From an uncultured Chlorobiaceae bacterium (lineage in GTDB: Bacteria; Bacteroidota; Chlorobiia; Chlorobiales; Chlorobiaceae), in assembly GCA_903994455.1 (NCBI GenBank), contig CAJEXI010000012.1, positions 1-64,000 on the forward strand: a DNA stretch of 64,000 nt, read 5' to 3'. A model generated the notes under the pieces. The model made no database searches, was not told where the DNA came from, and worked only from the letters and a program-made list of their open reading frames with translations. This document shows, piece by piece, positions 38,176 through 47,124 of this stretch. Position 1 is the stretch's first letter. Every line of letters starts with the position of its first letter. The position numbers were made by a program, and so were the translations under genes.

Positions 38176-38429
38176 ATGAGCATGATGAATTACCTCAAAA
38201 TCATAAGCGCAACAGCAATTGATGATCATTCACTTCTCGTTGAATTCGATGATCATCAGAAGAAAACCTAGGACATTAATCCCTTGCTTGAGAAGGAGAT
38301 GTTTGCACCATTGAGCAACGCAGCACTGTTCAGAGCTGTAAGAGTGGATGTGTGTGGCTACGCAGGCGGAAGGATATTGATATTGGTGAACATGAGTTGT
38401 GGATTCACGGTGAAATCGTTGATAAATGA
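38176..38429 (+). pseudogene. DUF2442-like small protein, nonsense codon and frameshift
   Basis: MNYLKIISATAIDDHSLLVE runs into TAG at 38269, then the same frame continues INPLLEKEMFAPLSNAALFR, and after a shift IDIGEHELWIHGEIVDK. Together this is the DUF2442 pattern (LLVxF, PLLE..F.PL, LF..V, DI..HELW). These small proteins often pair with DUF4160 or toxin-like partners. Dead here. Confidence 0.6.
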
Positions 38430-38602
38430 ACGCTTCTGGAAGTACTATGCCGACCCGCCTGAGGAAACTATACAGCATCTACACTGAAATCAGTTCCAGC
38501 GGCAAAATATTTTATGGAATTAAAAGCAGAAAGACCAAATAAATCTCTTCATTTTCTTTTCCCCACTTGCATCATGATATCACATTTAGTATCATTCATC
38601 TT

Positions 38603-38827
38603 GTGAGCACAGCAGATAAAATCCTTCAGCAGATGCAAAACAATCCCCTTGATTGGCTGATTGATAGTCTGAAAACCGTTGCCAGCGCTTACAATATTGA
38701 ATGGCGACAACGCGGTACAAGTCACGTCGTTTTTATACGCACTGATGGTCGGACGTTACCTGTACCTGCTCATAGGCCAATTAAACCGATATACATCAAG
38801 AAATTTGTTGATTTTATAATGGATTGA
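38603..38827 (+). CDS. hicA: HicA-like mRNA interferase toxin
   Basis: About 74 residues from GTG at 38603 (STADKILQQMQNNPLDWLID), matching the start of HicA relatives with an N-terminal helix. The dsRBD-like core has WRQRGTSHVVFIRTDGR with the catalytic His in GTSHVVF, then LPVPAHRPIKPIYIKKFVDF. An ATG at 38633 is an alternative start. hicB follows 3 bp after the stop. It cleaves mRNA when HicB is lost. Confidence 0.85.
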   Translation: MSTADKILQQMQNNPLDWLIDSLKTVASAYNIEWRQRGTSHVVFIRTDGRTLPVPAHRPIKPIYIKKFVDFIMD

Positions 38828-38830
38828 GCT

Positions 38831-39181
38831 ATGAAAAATTTAAGCAAATACCCATTTGAAATTCGTCCCCTCTCAAAAGAAGAGGGTGGTGGCTATATGA
38901 TTTCATTTACTGACTTTTCTGAATGTATTTCAGATGGCGAAACAATAGCGGAAGCAATTGAAAATGGTATGGATGCCTTACAAGAAACAATTGCTGCCCT
39001 GGAAAGCTTGAACATGCCTGTTCCCGAACCAGGTAGTGGCGGCACGTATAGTGGCAAGTTTATTCAAAGGGTTCCTAAAACCATTCATTCCCGTTTGGTT
39101 ATGAGAGCAAAACAAGAGGGTGTCAGCATGAACTCTCTTGTAACATCCATGTTGGCAGAGAGCTTGGTGAAACGCGAATAA
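38831..39181 (+). CDS. hicB: HicB-like antitoxin
   Basis: 116 residues. The N-terminal RNase-H-like partial fold is seen in YPFEIRPLSKEEGGGYMISF, TDFSECISDGETIAEAIENG; the C-terminus carries an RHH/HTH-like RVPKTIHSRLVMRAKQEGVS followed by MNSLVTSMLAESL. This layout fits HicB antitoxins that neutralise HicA and repress the operon. It lies 3 bp after hicA. Intact. Confidence 0.9.
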   Translation: MKNLSKYPFEIRPLSKEEGGGYMISFTDFSECISDGETIAEAIENGMDALQETIAALESLNMPVPEPGSGGTYSGKFIQRVPKTIHSRLVMRAKQEGVSMNSLVTSMLAESLVKRE

Positions 39182-39243
39182 GATGTAACGAAAAATTGAA
39201 AATCAAACAGAAAAAAAACAATTCCCTGCTCCCAAAATAATAA

Positions 39244-39627
39244 TTACCAAACTCTTTGTATTTTATATTTATCAAAAATCTTATCAATAGATACAAGAGT
39301 ATAATCTTCAACGATGGATTGACATGCAATCATTCTGTCGAATGGGTCTCTATGAATAAAAGGAAGTTCTTTCAAGCAAATTAAATGTTCTTTCTTTACG
39401 TTTAAGATGCTGATATCCAGTTTTTCCACCTCCTCAAAAAACAATTCAAAGAGAATATCAAAAGCAATTTTTGATAACCTCAGTTTAATAGAAATTTCCC
39501 AAAAGCTTGCAATGCTTACAAAAACATCATTGCTTGAATTTTCAATTGCTTTTCTTGCTTTTTCCGATAAGTCATCATGATTACTGAAAAACCAGAGCAA
39601 TGCGTGGGTATCGATGAGTATCTTCAT
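39244..39627 (-). CDS. PIN-domain toxin (VapC-like), second module
   Basis: 127 residues with MKILIDTHALLWFFSNHDDL (first Asp), SIASFWEISIKLRLSKI (Glu), IHRDPFDRMIACQSIVEDYT (Asp pair) and LVSIDKIFDKY. This is the PIN subgroup that pairs with Phd or DUF2281 antitoxins. The start overlaps the antitoxin stop by 4 nt. It faces HicAB tail to tail with a 62-bp gap. Intact. Confidence 0.9.
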   Translation of the reverse strand: MKILIDTHALLWFFSNHDDLSEKARKAIENSSNDVFVSIASFWEISIKLRLSKIAFDILFELFFEEVEKLDISILNVKKEHLICLKELPFIHRDPFDRMIACQSIVEDYTLVSIDKIFDKYKIQRVW

Positions 39628-39845
39628 TCCATATATTCCCTGAAGTCATCAAGTGGCTCATCAAAATCATCTTTGATATGTATTTTCCCTTTCAGAGTTC
39701 CAACTTTTCTGGAAAATCTTTCTTTTACCGCCGTATTATTGATGATGATAATTTCAAACGAATCCTCATTATAAGGAATATCTTCATCCAGAATAATGCT
39801 TCTCGGTGACTGCAATCGACCTTTTGTAATAATTGCGTGCTGCAT
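39624..39845 (-). CDS. DUF2281-like antitoxin
   Basis: 73 residues. The C-terminal VGTLKGKIHIKDDFDEPLDD and FREYME match the toxin-binding tail of DUF2281 antitoxins (G.lKGkI...DDFDEPL.DF). The N-terminal half (SPRSIILDEDIPYNEDSFEI) would hold the small DNA- or partner-binding fold. It overlaps the PIN toxin gene by 4 nt. Confidence 0.8.
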   Translation of the reverse strand: MQHAIITKGRLQSPRSIILDEDIPYNEDSFEIIIINNTAVKERFSRKVGTLKGKIHIKDDFDEPLDDFREYME

Positions 39846-40362
39846 TTAATCTCCTATGCTAATTCTTTCCAATACATTTTTTTCATGCTGGATACTCTCA
39901 CTCTATCTCTCTTCGCTCTCTCTTCACTCTGCTACAGAAACTCTTTCTATCAAAATCGTTTAGACTGATCTGGACAGCATCTATTGCGGCGCACTGAATA
40001 ATCGTTTCGTGTATATGATCCCATCCTTCTTCGCGTGTTGACATCTTCGTCCAATGGTGTTCCTAAAAAAATACCCTTAGCTATATACATTCGGCAGGTA
40101 TATCGGGAGCCTTACGGTCTAAAGCGCCATGCCAAGAGTACACCGCTCCGAACCAACTCTTCCTTTGCTATTACAGCGTAACATGATGATAGCGAAATAA
40201 TACCAACACATCAAAAAAACTGATAAATACATCAGGATGTCATGTATAAATCTTGAAAGGATTAAAAACCTGGGTATTACGGGGATACTGGTGATCGTGC
40301 CAAAAGAGTCGGAATCATCAACTATCTCCATTACTTCCTGAATTTTGATGTCTAACGTTGCG
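39846..40362. other. Gene-poor stretch before group II intron 2
   Basis: 517 bp without a supported gene. A 47-codon minus frame from 40044 (MSTREEGWDHIHETIIQCAA) looks coding-like and could be a short remnant, but no family is recognised. A 34-bp direct-repeat copy lies at 40203-40236 (partner at 45481-45515). The stretch ends in CTAACGTTGCG, the 3' exon of the intron on the opposite strand. Confidence 0.4.
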
Positions 40363-40396
40363 GTAGGAATGCCAGTTACCTGACACCCCCCGCACA

Positions 40397-40429
40397 GATC
40401 CGTACGTGCGGAACTACCGCATACGGCTC
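40397..40429 (-). ncRNA. Group II intron 2 domain V hairpin
   Basis: The minus strand reads GAGCCGTATGCGG ... CCGCACGTACGGATC, a 33-nt domain V with complementary arms, followed by a possible domain VI (GTGTCAGGTAACTGGCAT) that ends at CCTAC. It is closer to the general bacterial domain V consensus than intron 1. Confidence 0.85.
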
Positions 40430-41025
40430 CTGCCTCGAGTAATAGCGAATCGTACCTCCGGGAAATCATGGCATGTTCGGAGGTGCGGGAGGTAAGCATC
40501 TACGATGGGCGTAAATCGTTGCCAGTTCATGGCTGTTCCTTTCTGACTTCGTCGTCTCAAGCTCCAGTACCACGCTTTCGCCACTAAGCTTCTTAAATTT
40601 TTCAGTGCCTTGATGTTTCCCGGTACTCCATAGTATTGCCCTTAGCCTTGCACGACACTTTTCAGCCAGTCTCCTGTCTGTTTTATGGGCGCGTGCATTC
40701 GCTTTCTCAGGGCATCTTTGGTTTCCCGTATTGTTTGGCGTTGACTTTTGCTTTTCGTCTTCCGTCTCAGAAAGAAGCCTCCTTTCCGGTTCTTGCTGCA
40801 TAGGTGTGTAAACCTAAGAAAATCAAAACCCTCGGGTTTGCCCTCTCCCCGTTTCTTCCGGTTTGCTGCGGCATACCGCCCAAACTCTTTCAAACTGGTT
40901 TTCTCAGGGTGCAGTGTCAATCCGACACTCGACAACTGTTCTTTCAGGGCTGCGTGATATCGTTCAGCTTCTGCCTTGTATTGAAATCCCATCACAAGGT
41001 CGTCGGCGTATCTATCCATGAACAA
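40414..41025 (-). pseudogene. ltrA: Group II intron maturase fragment with nonsense codon
   Basis: It starts at the active-site box (FMDRYADDLVMGFQ), continues LTLHPEKTSLKEFGRYAA and GFDFLRFTH (thumb), then WLKSVVQG and a TAA at 40642. The same frame resumes GQYYGVPGNIKALKNLRSLV and WYWSLRRRSQKG to a stop at 40414, near domain V. Residues upstream of the YADD box are missing at the junction with the IS110 element. This fragment is of a different RT lineage from that at 200-1732 (YADD against YSDD, long charged insert). Confidence 0.9.
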
Positions 41026-41029
41026 ATAT

Positions 41030-42590
41030 AGTAATACACCTTTTTACACTTTTACAGGTATAGGAGAAACGGTTTGACCAAGCTCTTTGGCTAACCTGCG
41101 AAGGCTTCTTTTCTTGCCCTCGAGGCACTTGGCTTCATAAGCAGCCAGACCTTCCTCGACAAACTCCGTCCCTTTGACCATGACTCGCCAAAACAATGCC
41201 GCAAGCTTGCGAGCCAAAGCAATATTGGCAATCAATCCCCCACGTCGTGCCGCCACACGACGGTAAAAGCCGCCCAACGCTATATCTTTGCTACGAGCCA
41301 GCGAGCGGGCCATGATGCAAAAATACCTGCCGACCTAGCTGCGACTGCGTTTGACGTTGCTCTTGCGCTTGCCGCTTTGGCTTGTTCCGGGAGCCAGACC
41401 CAACCAAGCCGTGAAATGCTTTTCTGTGGGCCATTTGCTCAGGTCAGTTCCCACCTCACTGATGATCTGCAGGACGCTGTAGTCGGTGTGTGCGGGCAGT
41501 ATCGACAGATCCTTGCCCTGACACAGATCAATGAGCATACTGTGAAGGCCAGAGATTTGAGGCGCATTGGGGCTGGGGCGTTTGCCAGGCTTTGCTTTTG
41601 GTTTTTCGCCAATGCCATCACCCTGCTCATTAAACGTGATCTCTTCCAGGAGCAACTCTATTTGCTGATCACATTCGGCGATCTGGCGCTGATAGTGTTC
41701 CCAGCTCTGTAGGGCTTGCCTGAGCGCAAACAGGTGCTCCGGCTCCCAGGTACCGCGAAGTGCTTCAATGACATCTTTCGCCTTTTTGTTTCGAATCGTC
41801 GAGTGGCACAACTCCAGCAGTTTTGCCGGATCACGTTCTCCGTCCAGAATGGCATGTATTATGGCAAGGCCGCTGGATCCCATCAGTGAGCTGATGACGT
41901 TGTGCAGCTTGATGTTCATGCGCTCAAGCCCCTTTTGCATGTGCTGTACATTGCTGGCAGCAGAACTGATGTGATCTGTCCGCAAGCGCTGGTAATCCTG
42001 AAGCTTTCGAATATGCGCTGGAGGCACGAACCCTGGCTTCAGCAGGCCGTGCGCATGCAGGGTGGCACCCCATTGACAGTCCTTCATGTCAGTCTTGCGC
42101 CCGGGCAGGTTGCGTGTTTGCCGGCCGTTGACCATCACCACCTCAAGCCCAGCCGCTTCGAGCACACCATAGAGCGGCAGCCAGTAGACCCCGGTAGCTT
42201 CCATTGCTATGGAGTGGACACCTTCTCCCAGCAGCCAATCGCGCAATTCGTCCAACTGGCTGGTAAACGTCCCAAAAACCTTTGGCTGGCCTCCAGCGAT
42301 GGAAACATGCATGTGCTCGCTGCCAACGTCACAGAAGGCTGCACGCGAATCGAGAACCGGTAACTCCTTCATCACTAATCCCCTTTTGGATTTGCAAATT
42401 TCAAAAGACAATTGAATTCACCTGCAAGCCCGGCAACGCTTAGGGCATTGTAAATCTTTCCAGCGGGATGCGAATTTCGCTCACCAAAATGTGCGCAGGA
42501 ACGTGGCCAGAACCATTCTCACGACCGGGCTATTGGCTCCAGAGTAAAGAGCGGCCATACTGCTTGCCGTAAATTCATCACCGCAATTTA
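41030..42590 (-). mobile_element. IS110-family insertion sequence (approximate ends)
   Basis: A DEDD transposase gene on the minus strand with about 180 nt of non-coding sequence upstream of it (42412-42590) and almost none downstream. The ends are set by the loss of maturase reading at about 41030 and the return of intron ribozyme sequence at about 42600. IS110 elements lack clear terminal inverted repeats, so the exact ends cannot be read here. The insertion coincides with loss of the maturase N-terminus. Confidence 0.7.
41044..42411 (-). pseudogene. IS110-family transposase with one in-frame amber codon
   Basis: The N-terminal RuvC-like domain has AAFCDVGSEHMHVSI (first Asp), SIAMEATGVYWLPLY (Glu) and PGRKTDMKDCQWGATL (Asp pair), the DEDD pattern of IS110. 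The C-terminal Tnp20 domain reaches WLGLAPGTSQSGKRKSNV and then a TAG at 41335-41337. The frame continues without shift through VGRYFCIMARSLARSKDIAL, GGFYRRVAARRG to a stop at 41044. Total would be about 455 codons. One point mutation (for example CAG to TAG) explains it; a truncated 358-residue protein lacks part of the Ser-containing domain. Confidence 0.9.
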
Positions 42591-42750
42591 CCGCTTTTTT
42601 GTTCAAGGTCCGTGTGCGGTAACCGGTAGGCTACGGATGGCTCACGACGAGAGCTTTTAACCAACGCCACTTACGGTGGTTTCCACCCCGCTCCTGCAAG
42701 CCGAGTGAGAGGAGTCGACCATCATCTTTTTCACTCCAACTACAGTACAC

Positions 42751-43111
42751 ATCGCCCATTTTAGGCAAAAAGCTACTCTACGCCGACTGAATTACATTGC
42801 GGATTAAAGAAATATTTCATACTATTTCAATGCAGAAGGGCAGCATCAGTAATTGGGTACAGTACACCCGATGAAGTTTACCGGACAGCCAGTGGAGGCG
42901 GTGTTTAGAGCGTTGATAATTAAACATACATACATACGAGTTAAAGGCAAAAGAGTGACGGTGCCTTTCCGCTGCATGAACAGGTCAGGTTACTTAAAAT
43001 TAACTACTTTTTTTTGCTCCAGGACAGGGCCTACTTTATTCTTGCGTTACACAGGTACTTCTATACAATGTTGATTCATTTAGGTAACCAGTCTATTTGA
43101 AGGAGGAATAA
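42751..43111. other. Leader region of the KaiC-like gene
   Basis: 361 bp without a supported gene; a 73-codon frame from 42853 shows no family features. It ends in AGGAGG (43101-43106), a perfect Shine-Dalgarno 5 bp before the ATG at 43112, implying strong translation. Promoter boxes could not be picked with confidence. Confidence 0.5.
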
Positions 43112-45136
43112 ATGTTGAAAACCGATGAGCTTGCAAAAATCAAAAGCGGCATATCCCAAGCATATTGGTGTGATACGAGCGATACTATTGCTACGTTTCA
43201 AGCTGCAGAACTCGCGTTTGATACGCTCAACAAGCAACACATCTCATGGTTTGATAAACTATTTGAAGGGGGGATTTCTCTGCCGAAAAGCAATAGTAAC
43301 ATTCTTCACCCAATAACCATGTTGGTCTCCGGTCCGCCTGGATGTGGCAAGACAACCTTAATATCAGAGTTGTGTTACCGATTGGCGGTCAACGAACAGA
43401 AGAATGAAAAAGCACTTTCCACACTCTACATCTCAACAGATGCTGAAACAGACCGTATGATTGGTAATGCCGTCGATCTTGGTTGGGATAAGGCGAGAGA
43501 TTTTTTTATCCCGTTTAATCCCAATGATAATCACCCAAAATTGAGAGAAGGATTACAATCCATGGTCGGTGTGTGGGGGCGAGAGAAGTTCCTGAAAACG
43601 ATTGAGGATCAGGATATACTCTCGTCAATGATAGAAGCTGCGGTGACATCATTAGATAATTGGCTGTTAAAAGCGAACGCTCCAGAAAATATTTTTAAGA
43701 AATTCCTTACAAAACAATCAGGAAAGGCAATTGTCGTTGATGTAAAAAAATATATCCCCGACATTTTGGTGGTGGACAGTTTGAACATCTTGAATCCAGA
43801 AGGACAAATGAAATTTTTCCAATCATTTGTCAAAGCTTGCAAGGCAACCAAGCTTGTCATTTTTGTATTGAATACCGGCATAGAAAATCAAGAACATAAA
43901 CTGTGGGAATATTTTAGTGATATTGTGCTCCAATTGGAACACCAATATGTTCACGACTATTATGTTCGTACTATAGAGGTGGTGAAAGCACGTTATCAGT
44001 CTCACTGGTGGGGAAAACATCAACTTAAAATCTACGCCAACCCAAAGTCTTTCGTCATACCAAAAGAAACAGATGCTGCTCGCGTTGATGAATACAATAC
44101 AATGATGAAACGTTCCCATCCATACCGGACAACAGGCGGCGTTTTCATTTTTCCCTCCATCCATTCTTACCTTTCAGTTTATAAGCGAAAGACATTATTG
44201 GAATCGCAAGCTCGCTCAGAAGCGCCAGCCCGCGATCGTACCTATCCTGAGAAATTGAATGATATTTTCCAAATTCCAAAAGGCCGCTGTACAGCGTTTA
44301 TTGGTGAGCGAGGTGGACATAAAAGCCACCTTGGATACTTGCACCTGCTTAACCGCCTAATCAATCATACAGGTGAAAGCTGCCTGATCGTGTCGTTACG
44401 TGAAGATGAGGTAACAACAAAAAAGACATTGCAAAATATTGCCAAACAGGAATTCAATTGCGACCATGACAAGTTGAAACATTTTGAAAAAGATAATCAT
44501 TTTGAAGTTCTCTATTTTCCCCCAGGATATATCACTCCAGAAGAGTTTTTCCATCGCATGTTTATAAGTGTTCACCGTCTTAAAAAACAAAATAGTCCTT
44601 TGACTGTGATGTTTAATAGTCTGGATCAAATTTCGGCACGCTTTCCTTTGTGCGCCAAACAGGAGATATTTATCCCTGGAATTATCCAGACTCTCTCCGG
44701 AGAGGGTGTAACCAGTATTTGTGTAGCGGTAGACGAGCCCGGCCAGCCTGTGCAACAATATGGGCTGTTACCAATGGCTGACTTGATCGTGTCGTTTTCG
44801 ATGTGCCAATTTGATGCACAAGATTATTATTGTCATGTGGGCAAGGGATTGCAAAACGATTTAGAGTCTAACAAAGACGCGCAACACAAATTCAAAGATC
44901 TCCAAGAATACACAAACAACAATTCGGTTCCTTACCGTGAAGCGGTTGTATTGCAAGTTATCAGGTTCTCAGGTGGAGAACGGGCGGGTAAGCAAGGCAT
45001 ATTAGAACTTGTTAGTGAACCCGAATTGGGCCGATTTCCATATTCAAAGGCCGGGCTACATTTCACGCCGCTTAGCGAAGACCTAAAACGGAAGTTCCGG
45101 AAAATAATTAAGCAAGAAATTTCTATAACCTATTAG
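43112..45136 (+). CDS. KaiC-like protein with two RecA-type ATPase domains
   Basis: 674 residues. Domain 1 has LFEGGISLP, Walker A VSGPPGCGKTTLISELCYRL (GKT at 79-81), TLYISTDAETDRMIGNAVDL and Walker B DILVVDSLNIL. Domain 2 has a KaiC-like PEKLNDIFQIPKGRCTAFIG entry, a deviant P-loop GERGGHKSH (about 398-406) where the usual G-K-T/S context is altered, and SCLIVSLREDEVTTKKTLQN. This is the tandem layout of the circadian protein KaiC, but no kaiA or kaiB is near and GSB have no known Kai clock. Roles of such proteins include signalling and, possibly, defence. It is flanked by a decayed intron and an orphan minus-strand gene, so an accessory origin is likely. Confidence 0.75.
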   Translation: MLKTDELAKIKSGISQAYWCDTSDTIATFQAAELAFDTLNKQHISWFDKLFEGGISLPKSNSNILHPITMLVSGPPGCGKTTLISELCYRLAVNEQKNEKALSTLYISTDAETDRMIGNAVDLGWDKARDFFIPFNPNDNHPKLREGLQSMVGVWGREKFLKTIEDQDILSSMIEAAVTSLDNWLLKANAPENIFKKFLTKQSGKAIVVDVKKYIPDILVVDSLNILNPEGQMKFFQSFVKACKATKLVIFVLNTGIENQEHKLWEYFSDIVLQLEHQYVHDYYVRTIEVVKARYQSHWWGKHQLKIYANPKSFVIPKETDAARVDEYNTMMKRSHPYRTTGGVFIFPSIHSYLSVYKRKTLLESQARSEAPARDRTYPEKLNDIFQIPKGRCTAFIGERGGHKSHLGYLHLLNRLINHTGESCLIVSLREDEVTTKKTLQNIAKQEFNCDHDKLKHFEKDNHFEVLYFPPGYITPEEFFHRMFISVHRLKKQNSPLTVMFNSLDQISARFPLCAKQEIFIPGIIQTLSGEGVTSICVAVDEPGQPVQQYGLLPMADLIVSFSMCQFDAQDYYCHVGKGLQNDLESNKDAQHKFKDLQEYTNNNSVPYREAVVLQVIRFSGGERAGKQGILELVSEPELGRFPYSKAGLHFTPLSEDLKRKFRKIIKQEISITY

Positions 45137-45564
45137 CGATAGATTAGTTCCCGGATTAGCGTTTAATTATTTTGACTACTTCGGATATGCACAAATAAGT
45201 TTCTGCATTTTTCGAATTAGGTAGATCTCCTATAAAGTGCTATAATGGAGAATACAACGAAAAACATTTTGTACAACCAAGAGATATTATTGTTTGGTGC
45301 TGTATTAGATAAATTTACCGTTTATCTTGACAACATTTCATTTTGATTATCTCATTACACAAATTGAAACCATTCTTTGAAAAATGATTTATTGATTTTC
45401 TACGGAAAAAAACAGCCGTTGATATTTACCATACAACGATACAAAGAGAGCGTAATAATGTGACCGCAAAACAATCCCGACACAACACATCAAAAAAATC
45501 GACAATACATCAGGGTAACCACCGTTCCTGTGAATTATTAAGATTATCTTTGCCTGACGCAGGG
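45137..45564. other. Non-coding gap after the KaiC-like gene
   Basis: 428 bp, AT-rich, no supported gene. It contains the second copy of a 34-bp direct repeat (45481-45515; first copy 40203-40236). No clear terminator was picked out after the KaiC-like stop. Confidence 0.4.
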
Positions 45565-45984
45565 TTACATTTCAAAAAACGGGTCGTTTTCAATTGATTC
45601 CAAACACTCTTCAATCGATAAGTCTTGATAAACTTCTACCCACTGGCCAGTATAGCGCATGAATGCCAAATTGAACTGATTGGCCCGGATATATTTCAGC
45701 CGGGCAAACCTGGCTTCAAAGAAAGGGACAAGAGCGTTAGGGCTTGGGACATTATATTTTGCACAAAAGTAAAAATAGTGTCGATACCACTTTGTATAAA
45801 TATCGACAATGTAATTGCGCTGAAATTCATCAGGAGCGGGCGGAGGTTGAATGTGTTTTGGTTTCAAAACCTTCTCGACAAATTCGTCAGCCTTTTGCTG
45901 TACCATTACTTTTGTATTCGTTGACACTTTTGGAGCGGGGAGATGACCCGGACTATAAACCCACATTTTTCGATTTGTTGCCAT
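45565..45984 (-). CDS. Hypothetical protein, 139 aa
   Basis: The family is not recognised. The ATG at 45984 (MATNRKMWVYSPGHLPAPKV) is preferred over the earlier one at 46035, because the extra residues look unlike protein. The protein is basic at the N-terminus, helical and aromatic-rich in the middle (DIYTKWYRHYFYFCAKYNVP) and acidic at the C-terminus (LSIEECLESIENDPFFEM). It resembles small accessory proteins that are widespread but uncharacterised. Convergent with the KaiC-like gene. Confidence 0.6.
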   Translation of the reverse strand: MATNRKMWVYSPGHLPAPKVSTNTKVMVQQKADEFVEKVLKPKHIQPPPAPDEFQRNYIVDIYTKWYRHYFYFCAKYNVPSPNALVPFFEARFARLKYIRANQFNLAFMRYTGQWVEVYQDLSIEECLESIENDPFFEM

Positions 45985-46175
45985 AATACCTACAGTTATG
46001 TTAGGAAAGAACCAGCCAAAAGGCGTGACACTCACCGATCAGCGGAAGCAGTGCCCTGCTTTTATAGTGAGAGCTATCAACATCACGATCATAATGCACC
46101 CGATTTTCTAAAAAAGCAGACACAATTTAAAGTTAATTAATATCTTCAAGACACCGAAACCCTTTTCTTGCCACT

Positions 46176-46352
46176 ATGAGCGCACTTCTGTTGATCAACA
46201 TTACAGGCCCCGAAAAACCTGACCTTGCCACAAATATAGCACCATTCCTTGCCAGCTACAAAGTGCAGATGCCTGGAAATCCAGCCGATCTCTACGCTTT
46301 GGCTGATTTCTTCGTTATCCACCCCGAGAATCAGGTTGCCACCATATTATAA
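46176..46352 (+). pseudogene. serB: Truncated serB-like ACT-domain remnant joined to an unrelated tail
   Basis: The 58-codon frame begins SALLLINITGPEKPDLATNI and APFLASYKVQ, the start of the N-terminal ACT domain of SerB phosphoserine phosphatase. After about residue 34 it turns into NPADLYALADFFVIHPENQV, which does not continue SerB, and stops. It is probably the scar of an internal deletion joining the head of serB to the tail of another gene. It lies 58 bp before the LolD-type gene. No phosphatase domain is present. Confidence 0.5.
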
Positions 46353-46410
46353 CATCATTACCTGAAACTTTAATCATCAAAAGGAACTGTCAAACCAGAT
46401 CAACACAATA

Positions 46411-47103
46411 ATGCTCACAGCCAAGAACATCAGCAAGTCATACACCATTCCCGGCAAGCGCACCATATCGATCCTTCGCGGGGTCGATATGGCGGTCGGT
46501 GAAGGTGAGATGGTGACTATCATCGGCGCATCAGGAAGCGGCAAAACAACCTTGCTGAACCTGCTCGGCACCCTCGACACCCCCGACAGTGGCGAGATCA
46601 TGTTCGACAAGGAGCTCTTATTCAGGGATACAAAGTACACCCTCTCACAAAAGGCGCTTGCCAGGTTCAGGAATCAGAAAATTGGCTTTGTCTTTCAGTT
46701 CCACCACCTCCTCTCCGACTTCACCGCCCTCGAAAATGTTGCGATGCCCGAATTCATCGCTACCAGCAAGCTGCCGCCAGCAAAAAAAAAGGCTGCCGAA
46801 CTGCTTGCAAGCTTCGGTCTCTCGGAGCGATTCGACCACCTTCCATCGGAACTTTCAGGCGGCGAACAGCAACGGGTCGCCATTGCCCGCGCCCTGATGA
46901 ATAATCCAAGACTGGTGCTTGCCGACGAACCAAGCGGTAACCTTGACAGCCAGAACAGCCGAATCCTTTATGAGCTGATGGCGAAGTTGAGCAAAGAAAG
47001 ACGCACCTCCTTCATCATTGTCACCCATAACGAAGAGTACGCCGCGCTTGCCGATCGCTGCCTGCGTATGGCAGATGGGCATTTGCATCCATGCACTGTC
47101 TGA
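46411..47103 (+). CDS. lolD: ABC transporter ATP-binding protein (LolD type)
   Basis: 230 residues with Walker [22 protein letters not shown]-loop [18 protein letters not shown], signature [15 protein letters not shown], Walker [13 protein letters not shown] and the switch His in IVTHNEEYA. The wording around the Q-loop and D-loop is that of LolD/MacB-type ATPases. In the Lol system it powers release of lipoproteins from the inner membrane with LolC/E partners, which are not adjacent here. It could instead drive a MacB/FtsX-like permease elsewhere. Intact. Confidence 0.85.
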   Translation: MLTAKNISKSYTIPGKRTISILRGVDMAVGEGEMVTIIGASGSGKTTLLNLLGTLDTPDSGEIMFDKELLFRDTKYTLSQKALARFRNQKIGFVFQFHHLLSDFTALENVAMPEFIATSKLPPAKKKAAELLASFGLSERFDHLPSELSGGEQQRVAIARALMNNPRLVLADEPSGNLDSQNSRILYELMAKLSKERRTSFIIVTHNEEYAALADRCLRMADGHLHPCTV

Positions 47104-47124
47104 GGCAAGAAAACCATGAACGCT

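Larger units (their letters stand above)
40363..42750 (-). mobile_element. Group II intron 2, degraded, carrying an IS110-family element
   Basis: On the minus strand it begins GTGTACTGTAG at 42750 and ends CCTAC at 40363, matching intron 1 (GTGTGCTGTAG ... CTAC) at both ends and sharing internal CCACCGTAAG and CGTGAGC blocks. Domain V lies at 40397-40429. Only the C-terminal third of the maturase remains (40414-41025), because an IS110-family element occupies about 41030-42590 and the N-terminal part of the maturase gene is missing. The 3' exon reads CGCAACGTTAGACATC. Not mobile on its own. Confidence 0.75.

Noticed and set aside
40119-40499. 126-codon minus frame over intron 2 domain V
   Set aside because: It crosses the intron end and domain V and is out of phase with the maturase remnant.
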